In this document: in pieces, positions 1 through 8,438 of the stretch
Position numbering within the stretch: position 1 is the stretch's first letter
Layout: every line of letters starts with the position of its first letter
DNA from: Burkholderiales bacterium
GTDB taxonomy: Bacteria; Pseudomonadota; Gammaproteobacteria; Burkholderiales; Burkholderiaceae_C
Assembly: GCA_947464185.1 (NCBI GenBank)
Contig: CANHVY010000001.1
Coordinates: forward strand, 62,001 to 126,000
Reading direction: 5' to 3'
Length of the DNA: 64,000 bases
Position numbers and translations under genes: made by a program
Notes under the pieces: model-generated
What the model was told of the DNA's origin: nothing
What the model saw: only the letters and a program-made list of their open reading frames with translations
Databases searched by the model: none

Positions 1-1
1 A

Positions 2-781
2 CCCCCCGGACCCTCAGGCCACACCATCGCGGGTGAGGGGTCTGGGGCTTCCCGTCGGTCGGTCCTGGTGTGGCCGCTGGCGGCGGCTCTCGGCACGCTT
101 GGGGGCTGCGCCACCCGCTTCCCGGGTTCCGGCCAGGCCGGCCTGCGGGTGCCCGCTGACGGCTCGCAGGAGTGGCACCAGGTGCCCCTTCCGGGCAAGC
201 AGGCCACACGCTACCTGGCCGCCACCAAGGACGGACGCGGTGTCGTCCATGCCCGGGCGGAGCGTTCGGCCAGCATGTGGCGGCGCAAGGTGGAGGTGCC
301 TGCCGAGCTTCTGGGCCGGGTGCAATGGTCATGGCGCGTGGACCGGCTCAATCCCCAGGCCAGCATTGGCGACGTGGACGCCGAAGATGCCGTGGCGCGG
401 GTGATCTTCGCCTTCGACGGTGACCGCTCGCGTCTTTCGGCCCGCAACCGGGCGATGTTCGATCTGGCGCAGGCGCTCACGGGGGAGACGCCGCCCTACG
501 CCACGCTCATGTATGTGTGGGAGACAAGCAAGCCGGTGGAGTCGGTGGTGGTGAACCCGCGCAGCGACCGCATCCGCAAGTGGGTGGTCGATTCCGGGCC
601 GCAGCACCTGGGCACCTGGCGTGCGCACCAGCGCGACCTGGCGGCCGATTTCGAGCGCGCCTTCGGCGAAAAGCCCGGGCCTCTGGTGGCCATTGGCAAG
701 ATGACGGACGCCGACAACACCCAGGCCCGGGCCGAGGCTTGGTACGGCCCCATCGAGTTGATGCCAGGTCCACCCGTGTGA
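2..781 (+). CDS. DUF3047 family lipoprotein, 5' partial
   Basis: Resembles the DUF3047 family of bacterial envelope proteins of unknown function; this is recognised from the overall look of the protein (WxWRVD, 'YVWE' and 'IGKMTDADNT' segments), not from a search. The frame is open to the window edge. A GTG at 68 would give a signal peptide with no positively charged n-region, whereas reading upstream adds 'ASRRSVLVWP' before the hydrophobic stretch and the lipobox LGGC, so the real start probably lies before the window. The product is likely an outer-membrane or periplasmic lipoprotein. The downstream ATPase gene is unrelated and has its own AT-rich leader. Confidence 0.7.
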   Translation, partial: PPGPSGHTIAGEGSGASRRSVLVWPLAAALGTLGGCATRFPGSGQAGLRVPADGSQEWHQVPLPGKQATRYLAATKDGRGVVHARAERSASMWRRKVEVPAELLGRVQWSWRVDRLNPQASIGDVDAEDAVARVIFAFDGDRSRLSARNRAMFDLAQALTGETPPYATLMYVWETSKPVESVVVNPRSDRIRKWVVDSGPQHLGTWRAHQRDLAADFERAFGEKPGPLVAIGKMTDADNTQARAEAWYGPIELMPGPPV

Positions 782-837
782 CGCCTCATCCTGGGCGTTT
801 CAGAGCTTTAGGATGGGTTGTGCATCCGCCATGGACG

Positions 838-897
838 GTATGAAAATCCTTTTTTTATGGGGTTAAAATCCGTATTTCACGAAGTTAACCAGGCTGA
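838..897 (+). promoter_or_regulatory. AT-rich leader of the AAA/DUF4143 gene
   Basis: A T7 run, 'GGTTAAAATCC' and 'GAAGTTAACC' give a locally AT-rich stretch directly before the ATG at 898, in otherwise very GC-rich DNA. It probably holds the promoter. I cannot place -35 and -10 boxes with confidence. Confidence 0.35.
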
Positions 898-2133
898 ATG
901 ACTCCTCTTTACCCCCGGTGGATAGAGCCACGGATGGCCGAAGCCATGCGGGATACACCGGTGGTGTTGCTGGCTGGCCCCCGTCAGACGGGCAAGACGA
1001 CGCTTGTGCGCAAGGTGGCGGCCCAGGAGGGCTTGCGCTACCTGACTTTGGACGACGAACTCACCCGCCTGTCTGCCCGGGACGACCCGGCGGGGATGAT
1101 CCGGAGCCTGGACCGCGCGGTGATCGATGAGATCCAGCGCGCCCCCGAGTTGCTGCTGGCTATCAAGAGGAGTGTGGACGAGGACCGACGCCCTGGTCGG
1201 TTTCTTCTGACCGGGTCGGCCAACTTGATGCTGCTGCCGGCAGTGGCCGACTCCTTGGCGGGCCGGATGGAGACTCTCTCGTTGCTGCCCTTGTCGCAGA
1301 GCGAGATCGAGCTCTGCGTTTCGAACTGGCTTGACTGTGCCTTTAGCGGACAACTGCTCCAGCCGGGCCGACCCGCCATCGGCCCGGATCTGGTGGAGCG
1401 GGTGCTGCGGGGTGGATACCCCGAGGCGGTGTCGCGTCCTTCGCCCCGACGACGGGTGGTGTGGGCGCGCCAGTACATCGATGCGCTTGTCCAGCGGGAT
1501 GTCCGGGATGTGGCAGAGGTCCTGAAGCTTGACGAACTGCCGCGACTGCTGCGTGCGCTGGCGCAGACCGCCGGGCAGATGTGCAACTACGCACAGCTGG
1601 GCAGCCAGCTCGGCCTGGATGGGAAGACAGCGCGGCGCTATGTCGGGCTCTTCGAGCAGATGTATCTGCTGCAACGGGTGGAGGTCTGGGCGCGAAACAG
1701 GCTCAGCCGCGTGGTCAAGACGCCGAAATTGCAGTTGCTGGACGCCGGCCTGCTGGCGGCCTTGCTCGACCTGAACGCTGACGCCGTGGCTCAAGACCGC
1801 ACGCGGTTCGGCCACGTGCTGGAGACTTTTGTCTTCGCGGAGCTGCTCAAGCATGCCACCACCTCCGACGGCGACTACCGCCTGATGACCTACCGCGATG
1901 CCGACCAGTTTGAGGTGGACATCGTCATCGAGAACGCTGTCGGACAGGTGGTGGGTGTAGAGGTCAAGGCCGCGGCTACCGTCCGGGAGGCCGACCTGCG
2001 CGGCCTGAGGAAATGGGCCGGCCGCGCGGGCGGCTTGTTCAAGATGGGCGTGTTGTTGTATGACGGCACCGAGACCCTGCCCTTGGGCGAAGGCCTGTGG
2101 GCTGCGCCGCTGTCCACCTTGTGGGGCTCCTGA
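898..2133 (+). CDS. AAA ATPase with DUF4143 domain
   Basis: 411-residue AAA-type ATPase of the AAA_14/DUF4143 family, which is widespread in bacteria and archaea and of unknown cellular role. Visible motifs: Walker A GPRQTGKT at residues 27-34, a Walker B-like stretch ending in VIDEIQRAP, the arginine-containing 'LLTGSANLM' sensor segment, and a C-terminal DUF4143 part. The last 60 residues contain 'FEVDIVI...VGVEVKAA', which resembles the D-(ExK) core of PD-(D/E)XK-like folds often seen at the end of these proteins. The ATG at 898 follows an AT-rich leader unlike its surroundings. It stands alone, with no obvious toxin or partner gene beside it. Confidence 0.85.
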   Translation: MTPLYPRWIEPRMAEAMRDTPVVLLAGPRQTGKTTLVRKVAAQEGLRYLTLDDELTRLSARDDPAGMIRSLDRAVIDEIQRAPELLLAIKRSVDEDRRPGRFLLTGSANLMLLPAVADSLAGRMETLSLLPLSQSEIELCVSNWLDCAFSGQLLQPGRPAIGPDLVERVLRGGYPEAVSRPSPRRRVVWARQYIDALVQRDVRDVAEVLKLDELPRLLRALAQTAGQMCNYAQLGSQLGLDGKTARRYVGLFEQMYLLQRVEVWARNRLSRVVKTPKLQLLDAGLLAALLDLNADAVAQDRTRFGHVLETFVFAELLKHATTSDGDYRLMTYRDADQFEVDIVIENAVGQVVGVEVKAAATVREADLRGLRKWAGRAGGLFKMGVLLYDGTETLPLGEGLWAAPLSTLWGS

Positions 2134-2287
2134 TCACAAGAATGATCCTGCCGGCCTCGGGGCTTTCCCCCTTGGGGCCCCGGCGCGGTTTGACGCATCA
2201 TCTTGGGCTTGATTTCACTGAGCCAGGCTTTCGGCTGCCGGGGTGTCACCCTTGGCGTCAAGCCCCTGTGCTCAACTCACCGCCCTC

Positions 2288-3271
2288 ATGCTCGCCTTCG
2301 TTCTTCGCCGCCTGATGCAGGCCGTCATCGTGATGCTGACGGTGGCTTTCCTGGCCTTCATGCTGTTCCAGCACGTGGGAGACCCCGTCACCAGCCTGCT
2401 GGGGCAGGACGCCACGCAGGAGCAGCGCGACCAGTTGCGCCAGGACCTGGGCCTGGACCAGCCTTTCCCCGTGCAGTTCGCCAAGTTCGTGGGCAATGCG
2501 GTGCAGGGTGAGTTCGGCCTGAGCCTGCGCCAGGGGCGCAAGGTGTCGGCGCTGATCGCCGAGCGTTTCCCGGCCACGCTGGAGCTGGCGTTGGTGGCGG
2601 CCGTGATCGCCTTGCTGGTGGGCATTCCGCTCGGGGTCTACGCGGCGTTGAAGCGCGGCACCTTCGGCTCGCAGGCGGTGATGATGGTGTCGCTGCTGGG
2701 GGTGTCGCTGCCCACCTTCCTGATCGGCATCCTGCTGATCCTGTTCTTCGCGGTGATGCTGAAGTGGTTGCCGAGCTTCGGCCGGGGCGACACCGTGGCC
2801 TTTGGCACCTGGACCACCGGCTTGCTGACGGTGGACGGCTGGAAGCACCTGGTGCTGCCGGCCATCACGCTGTCGGTGTTCCAGTTGGCGCTGATCATGC
2901 GCCTGGTGCGCGCCGAGATGCTGGAAGTGCTGCGCACCGACTACATCAAGTTCGGCCGCGCACGCGGCCTGCACAACCGGGCGGTGTACTTCGGCCACGC
3001 GCTGAAGAACACGCTGGTGCCGGTGATCACCATCACGGGCCTGCAGCTGGGGGGACTGATTGCCTTTGCCATCGTCACCGAGACGGTGTTCCAGTGGCCC
3101 GGCATGGGCCTGCTGTTCATCCAGGCGGTGCAGTTCGCCGATATTCCGGTGATGGCGGCCTACCTGTGCCTGATCGCGCTGGTGTTCGTCATCATCAATC
3201 TGGTGGTGGACCTGCTGTACTTCGCGGTGGACCCGCGGCTGCGCATCGAGAAGTCGACCGCGGGGCATTGA
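2288..3271 (+). CDS. dppB: Dipeptide/oligopeptide ABC permease, DppB type
   Basis: Inner-membrane permease of the DppB/OppB/NikB family, 327 residues and normal for the family. The N-terminus MLAFVLRRLMQAVIVML is the classic start, so I chose the ATG at 2288; an upstream in-frame ATG at 2243 would add 15 residues of no family resemblance. The EAA loop is visible around 'RAEMLEVLRTDYIKFGRARGL', as is the downstream 'ITGLQLGGLIAFAIVTETVFQWPGMG'. It is first in a four-gene transporter operon with dppC 4 nt downstream. The peptide substrate is inferred only from family, because no binding protein gene lies in the operon. Confidence 0.9.
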   Translation: MLAFVLRRLMQAVIVMLTVAFLAFMLFQHVGDPVTSLLGQDATQEQRDQLRQDLGLDQPFPVQFAKFVGNAVQGEFGLSLRQGRKVSALIAERFPATLELALVAAVIALLVGIPLGVYAALKRGTFGSQAVMMVSLLGVSLPTFLIGILLILFFAVMLKWLPSFGRGDTVAFGTWTTGLLTVDGWKHLVLPAITLSVFQLALIMRLVRAEMLEVLRTDYIKFGRARGLHNRAVYFGHALKNTLVPVITITGLQLGGLIAFAIVTETVFQWPGMGLLFIQAVQFADIPVMAAYLCLIALVFVIINLVVDLLYFAVDPRLRIEKSTAGH

Positions 3272-3275
3272 ACGC

Positions 3276-4259
3276 ATGAGCAACTCTTCGGATTCTTCGA
3301 GCGCTGGCGCGGCAGGCGCAGTGGCTCCCCTACCCGTCGTGGCACCGGCCCCGGGCGCCTGGACGCGCTTCTTCGACGGCGACATCTGGTACAGCTTCCG
3401 CACCTCGCCCGTGGCGATCGTGGCGGCGGTGCTGGCCTTCATCTGCATGTTCTGCGCGGTGTTCGCGCCCTGGGTCTCGCCCCACAACCCGTTTGACCTG
3501 GCCTCGCTGGAGTTGAGCGATGCCCGGCTGCCGCCGGCCTGGGAGGCGGACGGCCGAGCGAAGTACCTGCTGGGCACGGACGACCAGGGGCGCGACATCC
3601 TGTCGGCCCTGATGTACGGCGCGCGCATCTCGCTGTTCGTGGGCTTTGCCGCGGTGCTGCTGTCGGTGGTGGTGGGCGTGAGCCTGGGCCTGCTGTCGGG
3701 CTTCGTGGGCGGCAAGATCGACGCCTTCATCATGCGCGTGTGCGACGTGATGCTGTCCTTCCCGTCCATCCTGGTGGCGTTGCTGATCGACGGCGTGGGC
3801 CGCGCGCTGTTCCCCGATGCCCACGAGGCGCTGGCCTTCAGCGTGCTGATCATCGCGATCTCGCTCACCGGCTGGGTGCCTTACGCCCGCACCGTGCGCG
3901 GCTCCACCCTGGTGGAGCGCAACAAGGAGTACGTGCAGGCGGCGCGCGTGATTGGCGTCTCGCCCGGGCGCATCATGCTCAAGCACGTGCTGCCCAATGT
4001 GCTGGGCCCGGTGATGGTGCTGGCCACCATCCAGGTGGGCCAGGCCATCCTGACCGAGGCCACGCTGTCCTTCCTGGGCGTGGGCGTGCCGCCCACCTCG
4101 CCCTCGCTGGGCACCTTGATCCGCGTGGGCAACGATTTCCTCTTCTCCGGCGAGTGGTGGATCACCATCTTTCCGGGCCTGATGCTGGTGCTGATTGCAC
4201 TCAGCGTGAACCTGCTGGGCGATTGGCTGCGCGACGCCGTCAACCCGCGCTTGCGTTGA
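3276..4259 (+). CDS. dppC: Dipeptide/oligopeptide ABC permease, DppC type
   Basis: Second inner-membrane permease (327 residues) of the peptide/nickel transporter family, pairing with the DppB-type protein upstream. Visible features are a Ser/Ala-rich cytoplasmic N-terminus, the 'LLGTDDQGRDILSALMYGARISL' signature of DppC/OppC proteins, and the EAA loop 'GSTLVERNKEYVQAARVIGVSPGRI'. The C-terminus 'LLGDWLRDAVNPRLR' is typical of the family. The ATG at 3276 follows the dppB stop by 4 nt, and the ATPase gene starts 4 nt after its own stop, so the operon is probably translationally coupled. Confidence 0.9.
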   Translation: MSNSSDSSSAGAAGAVAPLPVVAPAPGAWTRFFDGDIWYSFRTSPVAIVAAVLAFICMFCAVFAPWVSPHNPFDLASLELSDARLPPAWEADGRAKYLLGTDDQGRDILSALMYGARISLFVGFAAVLLSVVVGVSLGLLSGFVGGKIDAFIMRVCDVMLSFPSILVALLIDGVGRALFPDAHEALAFSVLIIAISLTGWVPYARTVRGSTLVERNKEYVQAARVIGVSPGRIMLKHVLPNVLGPVMVLATIQVGQAILTEATLSFLGVGVPPTSPSLGTLIRVGNDFLFSGEWWITIFPGLMLVLIALSVNLLGDWLRDAVNPRLR

Positions 4260-4263
4260 ACCC

Positions 4264-5265
4264 ATGACCGCCCCCTTGCTTGAAGTGCGCCACCTGCGGG
4301 TGGAGTTCCCCACCCGCCGCGGCACCTTGCTGGCGCTGGACGACATCTCGTTCGACATCGCCCCGGGCGAGGTGCTGGGCGTGGTGGGTGAGTCTGGCGC
4401 GGGCAAGTCGCTCACAGGCGCGGCCATCATCGGCCTGCTGGAGCCGCCCGGGCGGATTGCCGGGGGTGAGATCCTGCTGGAAGGCCAGCGCATCGACAAC
4501 CTGCCCTACGAGCAGATGCGCGCCATCCGCGGCCGCAAGATCGGCGCCATCTTCCAGGATCCGCTGACCTCGCTGAACCCGCTCTACACCATCGGCCGGC
4601 AACTGACGGAAACCATCCTGACGCACCTGCCGGTGAGCGCTGAAGAGGCGCGGCAGCGTGCCATCCGCCTGCTGCAGGACACCGGGATCCCGGCGGCCGA
4701 GCAGCGCATTGACCAGTACCCGCACCAGTTCTCCGGCGGCATGCGCCAGCGCGTGGTGATCGCCCTGGCCCTGGCCGCGCAGCCCAAGCTGATCGTGGCT
4801 GATGAGCCCACCACGGCGCTGGATGTCTCGATCCAGGCGCAGATCATTGCCCTGCTCAAGCGCCTGTGCAAGGAGCAGGGTGCGGCGGTGATGCTGGTGA
4901 CGCACGACATGGGCGTGATTGCCGAAACCTGCGACCGTGTGGCCGTGATGTACGCCGGGCGCATCGCCGAGATGGGGCCGGTGCACGACGTGATCCACGC
5001 CCCGGCGCACCCCTACACCGCCGGCCTGATGGGCTCCATCCCGGCCATGGACGAGGACCGCGAGCGCCTGCTGCAGATTGACGGTGCGATGCCGCGGCTG
5101 AACGCGATTCCCCGCGGTTGCGCCTTCAACCCGCGCTGCGGCAAGGCCACCGAGCGCTGCCGCCAGGAGCGGCCGGAGCTGCAGGCGGCCGGCACGACGC
5201 GGGCGGCGTGCTGGCATCCGGGTTCGGCCGTGGCCGTGCCGCATGCCGAGGGAGCCAGCGCATGA
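4264..5265 (+). CDS. dppD: Peptide ABC transporter ATPase, DppD type
   Basis: ATP-binding subunit (333 residues) of the peptide transporter. Walker A is GESGAGKS (near residue 45), the signature is [10 protein letters not shown], and Walker B is [12 protein letters not shown]. The C-terminus has the oligopeptide-transporter domain '[12 protein letters not shown]' followed by four cysteines in 'GCAFNPRC...ERC...AACW'. In related DppD/OppD proteins this cysteine pattern binds a [4Fe-4S] cluster; that is family knowledge, and only the cysteines are seen here. It overlaps the next ATPase gene by 4 nt (ATGA), indicating coupled translation. Confidence 0.9.
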   Translation: MTAPLLEVRHLRVEFPTRRGTLLALDDISFDIAPGEVLGVVGESGAGKSLTGAAIIGLLEPPGRIAGGEILLEGQRIDNLPYEQMRAIRGRKIGAIFQDPLTSLNPLYTIGRQLTETILTHLPVSAEEARQRAIRLLQDTGIPAAEQRIDQYPHQFSGGMRQRVVIALALAAQPKLIVADEPTTALDVSIQAQIIALLKRLCKEQGAAVMLVTHDMGVIAETCDRVAVMYAGRIAEMGPVHDVIHAPAHPYTAGLMGSIPAMDEDRERLLQIDGAMPRLNAIPRGCAFNPRCGKATERCRQERPELQAAGTTRAACWHPGSAVAVPHAEGASA

Positions 5266-6254
5266 CCGCCCTGGTGCAAGTCCACGATCTGGCCAAGACC
5301 TTCGACGTCTCGGCGCCCTGGCTCAACCGGGTGGTGGAGCGCAAGCCGCGGCAGTTCGTGCACGCGGTGGACGGCGTGAGCTTTGCCATCGAGCGCGGGC
5401 GCACCCTGGCCCTGGTGGGCGAGTCCGGCTGCGGCAAGAGCACGGTGGCGCGACTGCTGGTGGGCCTGTACGGCCCCACGCGTGGCCGGGTGGAGTTCGA
5501 CGGCCAGGACACGGCCACGCTGGGAGACGGCGCGGCGCTGCGTGCGGTGCGCCGGCGCATGCAGATGATCTTCCAGGACCCGTACGCCAGCCTCAACCCG
5601 CGCTGGAAGGTGCTGGACATCGTGGCCGAACCGCTGCGCGAGCACGGCCTGGTGGAGGGCGAGGAGGCCCAGCGCGCGCGCGTGAGCGAACTGCTGCAGT
5701 CCGTGGGGCTGGCAGCGGCCGACATGGAGAAGTTCCCGCACCAGTTCTCTGGCGGGCAGCGCCAGCGCATCTCGATTGCCCGCGCGCTGGCCACGCAGCC
5801 GGAGTTCCTGGTCTGCGACGAGCCCACCTCGGCCCTGGACGTCTCGGTGCAGGCCCAGGTGCTCAACATCATGAAGGACCTGCAGCGCGCGCAGGGCCTG
5901 ACCTATCTCTTCATCTCGCACAACCTGGCGGTGGTGCGGCACGTGAGCGACGAGGTGGGCGTGATGTACCTGGGCCGTCTGGTGGAGCTCGCCCCCAAGG
6001 CCGAACTCTTTGCCCGCCCGCGCCACCCCTACACGCGCATGCTGCTGGATGCCATCCCCGACATCCACATGACGGGCCGCGCCCGCACGCCGGTGCAGGG
6101 CGAGGTGCCCAACCCGCTGAACCCTCCGGCCGGCTGCGCTTTTCACCCGCGCTGCCCGCACGCGAACGCGCGCTGCTCAGCCGAGCGGCCCGCGCTGCAG
6201 AGCATCGGCGGCATCCGCATCGCCTGCCACGCGGTGGAGGAAGGGCGGATCTGA
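5262..6254 (+). CDS. dppF: Peptide ABC transporter ATPase, DppF type
   Basis: Second ATP-binding subunit (330 residues), partner of the DppD-type protein. Walker A GESGCGKS, signature [10 protein letters not shown], and Walker [13 protein letters not shown] are all intact, and the C-terminal '[12 protein letters not shown]' domain with four cysteines (GCAFHPRC...ARC...IAC) is present. The reading frame is open further upstream, but the ATG at 5262 overlaps the dppD stop and begins [14 protein letters not shown], as the family expects. It ends the operon and converges on lysA, with a repeat-rich gap between them. Confidence 0.9.
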   Translation: MTALVQVHDLAKTFDVSAPWLNRVVERKPRQFVHAVDGVSFAIERGRTLALVGESGCGKSTVARLLVGLYGPTRGRVEFDGQDTATLGDGAALRAVRRRMQMIFQDPYASLNPRWKVLDIVAEPLREHGLVEGEEAQRARVSELLQSVGLAAADMEKFPHQFSGGQRQRISIARALATQPEFLVCDEPTSALDVSVQAQVLNIMKDLQRAQGLTYLFISHNLAVVRHVSDEVGVMYLGRLVELAPKAELFARPRHPYTRMLLDAIPDIHMTGRARTPVQGEVPNPLNPPAGCAFHPRCPHANARCSAERPALQSIGGIRIACHAVEEGRI

Positions 6255-6294
6255 TGGGTGGGTTCAGGCGTCGGGCAGCAGCCATCTTGAGCTG

Positions 6295-6356
6295 CCGTTC
6301 GGGCTGAGCCCTTCGACGCCGCTCAGGGCGACCCTTCGACAGGCTCAGGGTGAGCG
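6295..6356. repeat. REP-like inverted elements between dppF and lysA
   Basis: Three degenerate copies of the dispersed 'CCGTTCGGGCTGAGC..TTCGA' element, in alternating orientation, fill the gap between two convergent genes. The family is the same as the elements at 48.46 kb and 53.15-53.46 kb. Placed tail to tail like this, the folded RNA could act as a bidirectional terminator; that is inference. Confidence 0.6.
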
Positions 6357-7640
6357 GGGGGATTTCGGTGGGAGCAGGTGCTCGCCGGCGAAAAGGGAGC
6401 GCACGTCCTCGCGTTCGCGGATCAGCGTGGCCTGGCCGTTGTCCACCATCACCTCGGCGGCGCGCGGCCGGCTGTTGTAGTTGCTGGCCATGACCATGCC
6501 GTAGGCGCCGGCCGACAGCACGGCCAGGCGGTCGCCGGGCTGCACGGCCAGATCCCGGTCGCGTCCCAGCCAGTCGCCGGATTCGCACACCGGCCCCACC
6601 ACGTCCCAGCGCAGCGTCGGCTCGGTGCGCTGTCGGCAGGGCTCGATGGCCATCCAGGCCTCGTACATGGCCGGGCGCACCAGGTCGTTCATGGCGGCGT
6701 CGACGATGCAGAAGTTCTTCACTTCACCGGGCTTGAGGTACAGCACTTCCGTCACCAGCACGCCGGCGTTGCCCACCAGCGAGCGCCCGGGCTCGAACAT
6801 CAGCGTGCGGTGCCCGTGGCCGCGTGCGTCGATGCGCTCGATCAGCCGTGACACCAGTTCATCCGCCCCCGGGGGGGACTCGTCGGTGTAGGTGATGCCC
6901 AGGCCGCCGCCCAGGTCCAGGTGGTGCACGCGGATACCGTGCGCTTCCACCGCTTCCACCAGGTCGAGCATGCGGTCCAGTGCGTCCAGGTAGGGCGCCA
7001 CCTGCGTGATCTGCGAGCCGATGTGGAAGTCGATGCCCGTGACCTCCAGCCCCGGCAGCGAGGCCGCGTGCCGGTAGGCCGCCACGGCGCTCTCGTGCGC
7101 GATGCCGAACTTGTTGCCCTTCAGCCCGGTGGAGATGTAGGGGTGGGTGCCGGCGTCCACGTCCGGGTTCACGCGCAGGCTCACGCGTGCCGTGCGGCTG
7201 GCGGCCACGGCTACCTCGGACAGCACGTCGAGCTCGGCTTCGCTTTCCACGTTGAAGCACAGCACGCCGGCCTCCAGCGCGCGGTGCATGTCGGCACGGC
7301 GCTTTCCCACGCCTGAGAACACGGTCTTGGCGGGGTCACCCCCCGCGGCGATGACCCGCTCCAGTTCCCCCGCCGAGACGATGTCGAAGCCGCAGCCCGC
7401 CTGTGCGAAGGTCTGCAGCACGGCCAGCGCGGAGTTGGCCTTCATGGCGTAGCACACCAGGTGCGGCCGGCCGGACAGCGCACGCTGGTAAGCGGACAGG
7501 GCAGCCTGCATGGCGCGGCGCGAGTACACGTACAGGGGCGTGCCGAAGCGCTGGCCGAGGTCTGCCAGCGAGCAGCCGTCCAGCACCAGGTCTTGCCCTT
7601 GGCGGGCCAGCCAGGGTGCGCCGGGCAGGGGAGAAGTCAT
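6345..7640 (-). CDS. lysA: Diaminopimelate decarboxylase
   Basis: PLP enzyme (431 residues) that decarboxylates meso-diaminopimelate to L-lysine, the last step of lysine synthesis. The PLP lysine is K67 in 'YAMKANS', the glycine-rich 'DLGGGLGITY' phosphate-binding stretch follows, and 'GPVCESGDWLG' carries the catalytic Cys of the fold-III decarboxylases. I chose the ATG at 7640 (MTSPLPGAPW): a 'GGAA' lies just upstream, while the in-frame ATG at 7664 has no ribosome site. It is probably transcribed with lptM, which lies upstream across a gap holding 10-nt tandem repeats. Confidence 0.95.
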   Translation of the reverse strand: MTSPLPGAPWLARQGQDLVLDGCSLADLGQRFGTPLYVYSRRAMQAALSAYQRALSGRPHLVCYAMKANSALAVLQTFAQAGCGFDIVSAGELERVIAAGGDPAKTVFSGVGKRRADMHRALEAGVLCFNVESEAELDVLSEVAVAASRTARVSLRVNPDVDAGTHPYISTGLKGNKFGIAHESAVAAYRHAASLPGLEVTGIDFHIGSQITQVAPYLDALDRMLDLVEAVEAHGIRVHHLDLGGGLGITYTDESPPGADELVSRLIERIDARGHGHRTLMFEPGRSLVGNAGVLVTEVLYLKPGEVKNFCIVDAAMNDLVRPAMYEAWMAIEPCRQRTEPTLRWDVVGPVCESGDWLGRDRDLAVQPGDRLAVLSAGAYGMVMASNYNSRPRAAEVMVDNGQATLIREREDVRSLFAGEHLLPPKSPRSP

Positions 7641-7700
7641 GTGGCAGGTTCCGAAAAAGGGCAAGAGAAGGCGGAAGAGAGCCGAAGGGGGGGGCGAAAG

Positions 7701-7750
7701 ATGGCTAAAGACGGCTAAAGACGGCTAAAGACGGCTAAAGACGGCGAAAG
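7701..7750. repeat. 10-nt tandem repeat upstream of lysA
   Basis: Five head-to-tail decamers with consensus ACGGCTAAAG: the first begins AT, the last has CGAAAG, and the three in between are identical. They occupy the lptM-lysA gap. Read on the gene strand, the unit is CTTTAGCCGT. The number of units may vary between strains because such arrays slip easily. Confidence 0.9.
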
Positions 7751-7774
7751 AAGATGGACTGGCCCGTGAAGGGC

Positions 7775-8035
7775 TCAGCGTTGCAGCGGTGCCGAGGCGG
7801 CGGCGGCGGGCGGACTTGCAGAGGGCTTCGCGGAAGGCTGGGCAGCGGGCTGGGCGGCGGCCTTGGGTGTCAGTGTCAACGGACCCTTTTGTCCGCAGCC
7901 GCCCACCGCCAAAGCCCCCAGAACCACCAGGCCCGCGAGGGTTGCCCGCTGCACCAGCCTTCCGAGGGCGGGACGCGTCGATACACTTCCCGAGATTTGT
8001 CCCGTTTCTCGTCGCGCTTCTCGTTGTGTTCCCAT
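7775..8035 (-). CDS. lptM: LPS-assembly lipoprotein LptM (YifL-like)
   Basis: Short outer-membrane lipoprotein whose mature N-terminus CGQKGPL is the hallmark of LptM/YifL, a factor helping disulfide maturation of the LptDE translocon (family knowledge). The lipobox is AVGGC; the rest is a low-complexity Ala/Pro/Ser tail. The ATG at 8035 gives 86 residues, but a GTG at 7954 preceded by 'GGAAGG' would give a compact and more typical signal peptide (MQRATLAGLVVLGALAVGGC) and would leave room for divergent promoters. I think the GTG is at least as likely. It neighbours cyaY, as yifL does in enterobacteria. Confidence 0.8.
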   Translation of the reverse strand: MGTQREARRETGQISGSVSTRPALGRLVQRATLAGLVVLGALAVGGCGQKGPLTLTPKAAAQPAAQPSAKPSASPPAAAASAPLQR

Positions 8036-8053
8036 CTTGAAATTCTATCGACC

Positions 8054-8419
8054 ATGCCTGCCTCGGACCTGCCCACCCCAGACCAGCCCCTCAGCGACGC
8101 CGACTACCACGCCAAGGCCTTCGCGGTGTTGTCGGCCGTGGAGCAGCTGCTCGATCGCTGGCTGGAAGACGATGTGGTGGACATCGATGCGCGCCGCACC
8201 GGCGGGCTTCTGGAACTGACCTTCCCCGATCGCAGCCACATCGTCATCAACACGCAGCCGCCGTTGCAGGAGTTGTGGCTGGCCTCCCGTGAGGGCGGCT
8301 TTCACTACCGCCATGTGGCGGGCCGCTGGCTGGACACCCGCGACAGCTCGGAGTTCTTCGAGGTGCTGTCGCGCGAAGCGTCGCGGCAGGCGGGCAAGCC
8401 CTTGCGTTTCAGCGCCTGA
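8054..8419 (+). CDS. cyaY: Iron-sulfur assembly protein CyaY (frataxin)
   Basis: 121-residue bacterial frataxin homologue, an iron-binding regulator of the IscS-IscU cluster assembly machine. The acidic N-terminal helix 'AVEQLLDRWLEDDVVDIDARR' and the strand 'LLELTFPDRSHIVINTQPPLQELWLAS' followed by 'GGFHYRH' match the family. The ATG at 8054 gives the expected length; the frame upstream is open but belongs to no protein. It diverges from lptM with as little as 18 nt between the annotated starts, and its 3' end converges on mrcA. Confidence 0.93.
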   Translation: MPASDLPTPDQPLSDADYHAKAFAVLSAVEQLLDRWLEDDVVDIDARRTGGLLELTFPDRSHIVINTQPPLQELWLASREGGFHYRHVAGRWLDTRDSSEFFEVLSREASRQAGKPLRFSA

Positions 8420-8438
8420 GACGAGCGAGCACCTCGAA

